11,875 nt of DNA from an uncultured Clostridia bacterium (lineage in GTDB: Bacteria; Bacillota; Clostridia; TANB77; CAG-508), in contig CANQHH010000020.1 in NCBI GenBank assembly GCA_947623615.1, forward strand, positions 1 to 11,875. Reading direction: 5' to 3'. A program made the translations under genes and the position numbers. The notes below the pieces were generated by a model. It worked only from the letters and a program-made list of their open reading frames with translations, did no database searches and was not told the DNA's origin. Each line of letters begins with the position of its first letter. The first letter of the stretch is position 1. Shown here in pieces: positions 7,895 to 11,875 of this stretch.

Positions 7895-7975
7895 AATAAC
7901 AGTTTATTTTATGGATATATAACTTATTTTTTATAATCTTTCAAATAACAGTTAACTTTATCCATATTTTGTAAC
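7895..7975. repeat. Imperfect direct repeat pair flanking the prepilin-like promoter
   Basis: Two similar stretches begin AATAACAGTT at 7895 and at 7944, followed by TATTTTATGGATAT and AACTTTATCCATAT respectively. They are 49 bp apart. One overlaps the -10 region; the other begins at the edge of the -35. They also contain inverse octamers, TATGGATA (7910-7917) and TATCCATA (7959-7966). They could be regulator sites or a local duplication. The second copy overlaps the end of the decayed gene at 7958-8549. Confidence 0.35.
7916..7944 (-). promoter_or_regulatory. Probable promoter of the prepilin-like gene
   Basis: On the minus strand TTGAAA (7939-7944) is 17 bp from TATATA (7916-7921, 4 of 6 to consensus). 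The start of transcription would be near 7909, about 36 nt before the ATG at 7873. The -35 and spacing are good and the -10 is moderate. Confidence 0.5.
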
Positions 7976-8549
7976 TCCATTTAATGCATATGAATACCAA
8001 TTATTTTTATATTTATACTAATAATTCTCTACAAAATTATCCAAGGCCTTTTCCTTAGCTTGTATATACTTTTCATCTTTTGTTATTCCATATAATTTCG
8101 CTAAAATATAAACTACCTCATTACCATAATACTCTATTACGAATTTCGTATAAACACTTGAATCATCTAAATCAACTCAATTTTTAAAACTCCCCTCCTT
8201 TTCTTGCATAACAATAATACCATTAGCTAATTTTTTTGATAAATCCAAATATTTAGTATCTTAAAAACAGTTTGTATACTCATATAAAATAAAAAGAAAT
8301 AAAGAATCTGTTTATACCAATCCGAGATTTTCTTCTGAATATAACCAAAATGCTGTTTTACCATCATAATATACAATAAAATCCTTTAAATAATTTATAT
8401 CTAACTCTATTTTTGGTCTATCATCTTCTGTCACTTCATCTTTTCTACATACTAGTGCATGTTTTTCATTATCACCAGCAGAAATAAGATTTATTATTAC
8501 AATAACTATAATTGATATTTCATATATTTTTTACTTTTTTCTTTTGCAT
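7958..8549 (-). pseudogene. Decayed gene for a secreted or membrane-anchored protein resembling alpha/alpha-toroid carbohydrate enzymes
   Basis: One minus-strand frame keeps protein-like sequence for about 190 codons but is interrupted by TAA (8312-8314), TAA (8261-8263), TGA (8177-8179) and TAG (8018-8020), ending at TAA 7958-7960. The ATG at 8549 follows AAGGAAAGGGG but is one base out of frame, because of an indel in poly-A runs at about 8523-8541. Residues after the shift form a hydrophobic anchor (ISIIVIVIINLISAG), then DFIVYYDGKTAFWLYSEENL, YLDLSKKLANGIIVMQEKEG, YYGNEVVYILAKLYGITKDE and NNWYSYALNGVTKYG. The TGA lies where Trp (TGG) would fit (SFKN-stop-VDLDD). The helix pairs with KDEKYIQAKEKAL-type motifs resemble six-hairpin glycosidase/epimerase-like toroids; this family call is tentative. 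The original C-terminus appears lost. Three different stop codons argue against programmed readthrough. Confidence 0.75.
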
Positions 8550-8610
8550 TACCCCTTTCCTTAATATTTTTTTCATATTACCCACTTTTTCATCTTGCAT
8601 TTTCATAAAA

Positions 8611-8639
8611 ATGATAGCAAAAAACATAATAAAAGTCAA
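8611..8639 (-). promoter_or_regulatory. Promoter remaining upstream of the decayed gene
   Basis: On the minus strand TTGACT (8634-8639) and TATCAT (8611-8616) are 17 bp apart, each 5 of 6 to consensus. The leader to the ATG at 8549 would be about 55 nt. The surviving promoter suggests the gene decayed recently and may still be transcribed. Confidence 0.5.
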
Positions 8640-8702
8640 ATATATTAAACTAATTTTTTAATAAATTTCACTAATGTAATCCTGTATTTATTTTGTATAA
8701 AA

Positions 8703-8774
8703 TAATTTAGTTATTTACAAACATAAAACTACAAAAAATACAAAAATGTAATTTAGTTATTGACAAATAAAAAT
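8703..8774. repeat. Direct repeat pair over the promoter of the 192-aa membrane protein
   Basis: TAATTTAGTTATT followed by T/G and ACAAA occurs at 8703-8721 and again at 8749-8767, 46 bp apart, with one mismatch in 19 and weaker similarity for a few more bases. The second copy contains the TTGACA -35 element; the first has TTTACA at the same place. They could be regulator binding sites or a duplicated promoter half. Confidence 0.5.
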
Positions 8775-8788
8775 GATAATATTAAAAT
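8760..8788 (+). promoter_or_regulatory. Sigma-A-type promoter of the 192-aa membrane protein gene
   Basis: A perfect TTGACA (8760-8765) lies 17 bp from TAAAAT (8783-8788). Transcription would begin near 8795, leaving about 24 nt to the ATG with AAAGGAGG at 8803-8810. Confidence 0.75.
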
Positions 8789-8818
8789 AAATTCAAATAA
8801 ACAAAGGAGGATAAAAAA

Positions 8819-9397
8819 ATGGGAATAGCTTCACTAATATTAGGAATTTTAGGAATAGGCTCAGCTCTCACACTTGTACTTTCTCCATTCGGTTTAATCG
8901 GCGTAGTTGTAGGCCTAGTTTTAGGAATAGTAGACGTTGTAAAAAAAGGAAAAACTGGTGGAAAAAAAGGAGTTGGAATTGCAGGTATAATTATTTGCGC
9001 TTTTATGACTATTGTTTTAATGATAGAAACTTGCATTACATTACTTGGCTTAGGTATCTATATGAATGCTAAAGATACAGTAGATAATGCGAACTCAAAT
9101 TACGATTTATCATCTACTGAAGTTGCTGCTTTTAATTCTAAGTTCGAAAAATATGAAGGTAGAGTAAATGGATCATATGTTAACCTTTTATTATCTATAA
9201 TAGATATTAACAATTCAACTACTTCTCAAAATGAAGTACTTTGCTTGTTCGACGGAAACATTGTTGAACCAGATGTAGCTAAAAATCAAATTTTCGTATC
9301 TAGATATTATCAAGTTTCTTTTAATCATGACAGCGACGGATATATTAATAGAGTATATATAAAATCAGAAGCATCTAGCTTGACAAACGAAATATAA
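8819..9397 (+). CDS. Membrane protein of unknown function with small C-terminal beta-rich domain
   Basis: A 192-aa protein. Residues 2-40 are hydrophobic and Gly-rich (GIASLILGILGIG, FGLIGVVVGLVLGI), like the DUF4190-type paired helices. A basic loop KKGKTGGKK follows, then a second hydrophobic segment at about 52-81. Residues about 98-183 form a soluble domain of the kind seen after membrane helices in clostridial proteins of unknown function (AAFNSKFEKYEG, then a strand ending DSDGYINRVYIK). It is probably exposed outside the cell, but topology is inferred. The start is supported by AAAGGAGG with 8-nt spacing. It is transcribed alone, opposite to its neighbours on both sides, between its own promoter and terminator. 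I do not recognise a specific function. Confidence 0.85.
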   Translation: MGIASLILGILGIGSALTLVLSPFGLIGVVVGLVLGIVDVVKKGKTGGKKGVGIAGIIICAFMTIVLMIETCITLLGLGIYMNAKDTVDNANSNYDLSSTEVAAFNSKFEKYEGRVNGSYVNLLLSIIDINNSTTSQNEVLCLFDGNIVEPDVAKNQIFVSRYYQVSFNHDSDGYINRVYIKSEASSLTNEI

Positions 9398-9403
9398 TTT
9401 TTG

Positions 9404-9432
9404 AAAGGGGATTTTAAGTCCCCTTTATTTTT
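9404..9432 (+). terminator. Rho-independent terminator of the 192-aa membrane protein gene
   Basis: AAAGGGGA (9404-9411) pairs perfectly with TCCCCTTT (9419-9426) around a 7-nt loop, followed by A and TTTTT. It begins 7 bp after the TAA stop. Confidence 0.85.
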
Positions 9433-9464
9433 GTATATATGGCAAAGTCACTTTTCTTAAATTC

Positions 9465-9508
9465 AAAAAAAAAGATTAAAATAACACAAAATTATCTTAA
9501 TCTTTTTT
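9465..9508 (-). terminator. Rho-independent terminator directly after ftsL
   Basis: On the minus strand AGATTAAGATAA (9503-9492) pairs with TTATTTTAATCT (9484-9473), including one G-U pair, around a 7-nt loop. Eight Ts follow (9472-9465). The stem begins right at the ftsL stop codon (9508-9510). The plus-strand version also has a T-run, so it may work in both directions between these convergent genes. Confidence 0.8.
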
Positions 9509-10023
9509 TATTTATTGAAAATTACATTTATTATTTTTTGAAACCAGCTAACATCTTCTTCCATAATTACTTCTTCAACAGCAGGTTCTACATAGTCTTT
9601 TTTAGGTAAACTCACATAAATTTTTTGACTACTATCCAATTTTTGCATCCCTAATTTCTCTTTTGCAATCTTTTCCACATTACTTAAATTCAAACTATTT
9701 TCTATATTAACTTGTAACTGTTCATTTTCTTTTTGTGTTGTGCTTAATGCAGCTTTAAGTTGTTCATTTTTATTAAAATTTTCATTTATTAAAGAATTTC
9801 TATAACTTATGACAAAAAGCGTAGAAAAAATAACCGCTATGTACAAAACAACTTTAATATGAGATTTTAATTTTCTTTTAGTTTTCTCCTGATTGTTCTC
9901 TTTTTTCTGCTTTTTTGTACTAGCTTTTTTCTTCGCATACGGATTTTTCTTTGGTTTATATTCTGGCTCTAATTTTTTCGGACTGGTCTCATACTGATAG
10001 CCATTAAACCTATAATTTGTCAT
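9508..10023 (-). CDS. ftsL: FtsL-type septum formation initiator (division protein)
   Basis: A 171-aa bitopic membrane protein of the FtsL/DivIC family, which joins the FtsQ/DivIB complex and activates septal cell-wall synthesis. It has a long, very basic cytoplasmic tail (about 1-54, with KKKASTKKQKKENN), one membrane helix (about 55-74) and an outward coiled coil (about 76-112). The family-typical end follows: VEKIAKEKLGMQKLDSSQKIYV (115-136), where the E-K-I-A-x-E-K-L-G-M motif is diagnostic. The tail is longer than in most FtsL proteins, and an acidic C-terminal extension (EEVIMEED) follows. It starts 7 nt after the rsmH stop, and its ribosome site AGAGGTGAG overlaps that stop, so translation is probably coupled. 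Position after rsmH favours FtsL over DivIC. The operon ends here with a terminator. Confidence 0.88.
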   Translation of the reverse strand: MTNYRFNGYQYETSPKKLEPEYKPKKNPYAKKKASTKKQKKENNQEKTKRKLKSHIKVVLYIAVIFSTLFVISYRNSLINENFNKNEQLKAALSTTQKENEQLQVNIENSLNLSNVEKIAKEKLGMQKLDSSQKIYVSLPKKDYVEPAVEEVIMEEDVSWFQKIINVIFNK

Positions 10024-10030
10024 AAGTTAC

Positions 10031-10960
10031 TCACCTCTTTTCAAATATTCTCAGTTTCGCACTTTTACTTCTTGAATTGTCTTTCTGCTCCTCTTCTGTT
10101 GGAATTATTGGCTTTTTATTTACGATTTTTCCTAATGATTTATAATTACACACACAATATGGTAAGTCTTTTGGACATGTACACCTTCCCTCTGCTTCAA
10201 CAAAAGCCTCTTTTACAGCCCTATCTTCTAAAGAGTGGAATGTTATTACTACTAACCTACCTCCATCTTTTAACATATTTATTGATTTCGTAATCGTATC
10301 CATTAATGGTTTTATTTCATTATTAACTTCTATTCTGATAGCTTGAAATGTTCTCTTTGCAGGATGTCCATCATTTTGCTTACTTCTTGGAATAGATTTT
10401 TCTATAATTTCTACTAATTCTTCTGTAGTTTGTATTCTCTTTTCTTCACGTGCTTTACATATATTTTTAGCAATTGATTTTGAGAACTTTTCTTCCCCAT
10501 AATCATAAATAATCTTAGCAAGTTTCTCTTCTGTATATTCATTAACAACAATTTCTGCAGTTAATTCCTGATTTTGATCCATTCTCATATCTAGTTTTGA
10601 ATTGCCCATATAACTAAACCCTCTTGCTCTTTCATCTAACTGATATGACGATACACCTAAATCTAATAATATTCCATCAACTTTTTCTATTTGTAAATTT
10701 TCTAATATATCTTGTATATCATCATGGTTTCCATATACATATTTTACATTCGAATAGTCCTTTAACCTTTTTTTAGCTGTTTCTAAAGCTTCTTTATCTC
10801 TATCAATTCCAATAAGAAGCCCCTTGCTAGACAGTCTTTTAACAATTTCTAAGCTATGACCTGCTCCCCCTAAAGTACCATCTACATATATTCCATCTGA
10901 TTTTATATTCAAACCTTCTATACATTCATTTAATAAAACTGATTTATGTTTAAACTCCAA
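10031..10960 (-). CDS. rsmH: 16S rRNA (cytosine-1402 N4)-methyltransferase RsmH (MraW)
   Basis: A 309-aa SAM-dependent methyltransferase that modifies C1402 in the decoding centre of 16S rRNA. All family landmarks are present: HKSVLLNE (5-12), SAM-binding GTLGGAGHS (28-36), GIDRD (51-55), LLDLGVSSYQLD (98-109), GFSYM, HPAKRTFQAIRIEVN (199-213), FHSLEDR (241-247), a Cys cluster (260, 262, 269, 271) and the RSKSAKLRI end. Length is normal and the gene looks intact. The start codon is TTG (10958-10960), backed by GAGGTG 5 nt upstream and by the family's usual N-terminus; no ATG fits. The stop is TGA. It lies second in the mraZ-rsmH-ftsL set, but 385 bp after mraZ, an unusually wide gap. Confidence 0.97.
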   Translation of the reverse strand: MEFKHKSVLLNECIEGLNIKSDGIYVDGTLGGAGHSLEIVKRLSSKGLLIGIDRDKEALETAKKRLKDYSNVKYVYGNHDDIQDILENLQIEKVDGILLDLGVSSYQLDERARGFSYMGNSKLDMRMDQNQELTAEIVVNEYTEEKLAKIIYDYGEEKFSKSIAKNICKAREEKRIQTTEELVEIIEKSIPRSKQNDGHPAKRTFQAIRIEVNNEIKPLMDTITKSINMLKDGGRLVVITFHSLEDRAVKEAFVEAEGRCTCPKDLPYCVCNYKSLGKIVNKKPIIPTEEEQKDNSRSKSAKLRIFEKR

Positions 10961-10984
10961 TTAGTCACCTCAAAAATATTCATA

Positions 10985-11021
10985 GCATAATCAGTTGGTA
11001 TATAGAATACCAACTGTATGC
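10985..11021 (-). other. Strong hairpin just upstream of rsmH
   Basis: CAGTTGGTAT (10992-11001) and its perfect complement ATACCAACTG (11007-11016) enclose a 5-nt loop. After a 2-nt bulge, GCATA (10985-10989) pairs with TATGC (11017-11021), giving a 15-bp stem. It ends about 24 nt before the TTG start codon of rsmH. A TTTTT run follows only after several other bases, so it is not a classical terminator. It may act as an attenuator, an RNA-processing or stability element, or be a remnant of a small mobile repeat. Confidence 0.55.
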
Positions 11022-11062
11022 TTGCCTTTATTTTATTATCATTTGTATATTTCAACCTTTTT

Positions 11063-11322
11063 CTTTTGTTTTTTGTTAATTAGCAATTTTTCTATGTATA
11101 AACAAACAATATTTTATCTTTTGAAATCAAAAACATCTTTTGTTTTTATTAGCTCTTTTGTTATAACTTCTCTCCTTTTCTTTTGTAAAAACTTGAATTT
11201 TCATCTTTTGTTTTTTATTAAATTTTCTTTTGTTTAATTTTTTAATCTTTTTCTTTTGTTTATTATTTATCTTTAGTTAAACTTAATTTTTTATCTTTTG
11301 TTTTTTTTCATTTCATCTTTGG
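11063..11322 (-). repeat. Array of about eleven AACAAAAGA-type motifs between mraZ and rsmH
   Basis: On the plus strand CTTTTG occurs at 11063, 11118, 11137, 11155, 11180, 11205, 11227, 11253 and 11295, with variants CTTTAG at 11271 and CTTTGG at 11317. In the direction of transcription most copies read (A)ACAAAAGA(T/A). From 11118 on, spacing is 18-26 bp, averaging about 22. The gap between mraZ and rsmH also holds the hairpin at 10985-11021 and no convincing gene. The motif could bind a DNA regulator or an RNA-binding protein; strong A-richness makes some copies cheap by chance. Confidence 0.6.
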
Positions 11323-11345
11323 TTCTCTATATAAACTTTTTCAAG

Positions 11346-11777
11346 TTATATACCTAACATAGTCATGTTCTCTGCAATTGCATCTGCTGAAATATTTTCA
11401 TCGCTATTGTAAGCTTTCCAACTCTCTTTATTCCATATTTCAATTCTTGTTCCTACGCCAATTATTACAACTTCTTTTTCCATAGCACCATATTCGCGTA
11501 AGTTACTTGCTATTAAAAATCTACCTTGTTTATCTATTTCGCACTCTATTGCTCCTGATAAGAAAAATCTTACAAAATCTCTAGCATTTTTGTTTGTAAG
11601 TGGAAGTGTTTTTAACTTTTCTTCAAAATTTGCCCATTCATTTTGTGAAAATCCAAACAAGCACCCATCTAACCCTTTGGTTATTATGAACTTTTCTCCT
11701 ATATCTTCTCTAAGCTTAGCTGGCATTATAAGTCTGCCCTTAGCATCTAGAGAATGTTCATATTCACCTATAAGCAC
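11346..11777 (-). CDS. mraZ: MraZ, transcriptional regulator of the division and cell-wall cluster
   Basis: A 143-aa protein with two tandem SpoVT-AbrB-type DNA-binding units. Each carries the family D-x-x-G-R signature: DAKGR (11-15) followed by PAKLR, and DKQGR (82-86) followed by ASNLR. The N-terminus M-L-I-G-E-Y-E-H-S-L-D is typical. Length matches the family. MraZ assembles into a ring and represses its own operon in bacteria where it was tested. The start is GTG (11775-11777), with GAGGTG 7 nt upstream (11785-11790). Its promoter and three AAGTGG boxes lie directly upstream. It is the first gene of the mraZ-rsmH-ftsL set. Confidence 0.97.
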   Translation of the reverse strand: MLIGEYEHSLDAKGRLIMPAKLREDIGEKFIITKGLDGCLFGFSQNEWANFEEKLKTLPLTNKNARDFVRFFLSGAIECEIDKQGRFLIASNLREYGAMEKEVVIIGVGTRIEIWNKESWKAYNSDENISADAIAENMTMLGI

Positions 11778-11804
11778 TTTGTTTCACCTCACTAACATTT
11801 TACA

Positions 11805-11830
11805 CCACTTTTTACCACTTCTCTCCACTT
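11805..11830 (-). promoter_or_regulatory. Three MraZ-binding boxes at 10-bp spacing
   Basis: On the minus strand AAGTGG occurs at 11825-11830, 11815-11820 and 11805-11810, an exact 10-bp period. Known MraZ sites are short direct repeats containing GTGG/GTGT (AAAGTG-type in Mollicutes, TGGG-type in E. coli) spaced about one helical turn. The array lies immediately downstream of the -10 element, about where transcription starts, which fits repression by MraZ. A further AAGTGC (11774-11779) overlaps the GTG start codon. Confidence 0.85.
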
Positions 11831-11837
11831 CACCTAA

Positions 11838-11866
11838 ATTTTAATACAAGTATTTATAAATTGCAA
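11838..11866 (-). promoter_or_regulatory. Sigma-A-type promoter of mraZ
   Basis: On the minus strand TTGCAA (11861-11866) and TAAAAT (11838-11843) are exactly 17 bp apart. Transcription would start near 11831, at the edge of the first AAGTGG box, leaving a leader of about 54 nt to the GTG start. Confidence 0.75.
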
Positions 11867-11875
11867 GTGTTTTTT

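Noticed and set aside
8782..9036. Minus-strand 84-codon open frame
   Set aside because: It lies antisense to the 192-aa membrane protein, has no ribosome site, and its Pro/Thr-rich product mirrors the Gly/Val-rich helices of the real gene.
10985..11021. Rho-independent terminator of mraZ
   Set aside because: The stem is strong but the T-run comes only after several mixed bases and just before the rsmH ribosome site, so plain termination is not supported.
10995..11237. Plus-strand 80-codon open frame in the mraZ-rsmH gap
   Set aside because: The product is a low-complexity Phe/Leu/Ser string created by the CTTTTG repeats, with no ribosome site; its start lies in the hairpin.
11090..11280. 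Minus-strand lysine-rich open stretch of about 49 codons in the same gap
   Set aside because: It has no start codon for its first half and no ribosome site, and its Asn-Lys-Arg-rich content follows directly from the CAAAAGA repeats.
11063..11322. CRISPR array
   Set aside because: The repeated unit is only 6-10 bp with irregular 18-26 bp periods and AT-only fill; there is no long conserved repeat and no cas gene.

Overview
The window is AT-rich (roughly a quarter to 30% G+C by eye). It looks like a Gram-positive, low-G+C Firmicute, most likely an anaerobic Clostridia-type or uncultured gut lineage. The reasons are strong GGAGG-type ribosome sites, sigma-A-type promoters, LPxTG-like wall-sorting signals (IPQTG twice, TPKTG once), a GITLIALVVTI-type prepilin leader, and an mraZ-rsmH-ftsL division cluster. 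TGA is a normal stop (it ends rsmH) and Trp is TGG, so the standard bacterial code applies. No species can be named from the sequence alone.

Left part (121-6614, all minus strand): three consecutive genes for secreted proteins that end in a sortase motif, a hydrophobic stretch and a basic tail. In transcription order they are a 1167-aa papain-like (C1A) cysteine protease with a lectin-like domain and five Ig-like repeats, a 545-aa protein with two Big_2 Ig-like domains, and a 377-aa beta-helix protein with an InlB-B-like repeat. One good promoter (6712-6740) precedes the protease, no convincing terminator separates the genes, and a strong hairpin (88-112) closes the set. This suggests one cell-surface operon. 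No sortase is present in the window.

Middle part (6899-9397): a type IV prepilin-like protein with a DUF11-like domain (minus); then the remains of a secreted alpha/alpha-toroid-type enzyme gene (7958-8549, minus) carrying one frameshift and several nonsense codons but keeping its promoter; then a divergently transcribed 192-aa membrane protein of unknown function with its own promoter and terminator.

Right part (9465-11875, minus): mraZ, rsmH (mraW) and ftsL, the start of the dcw division and cell-wall cluster. mraZ has a consensus promoter followed by three AAGTGG boxes at exact 10-bp spacing, which are probable MraZ autoregulatory sites. Two things are unusual. A terminator directly follows ftsL, so ftsI/mur genes are not next. 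And mraZ and rsmH are separated by 385 bp holding an array of about eleven CAAAAGA-type motifs plus a strong hairpin just before rsmH.

The clearest candidates for something not yet described are the CAAAAGA array between mraZ and rsmH, and the shared wall-proximal modules of the two largest anchored proteins. Most other content fits known families.
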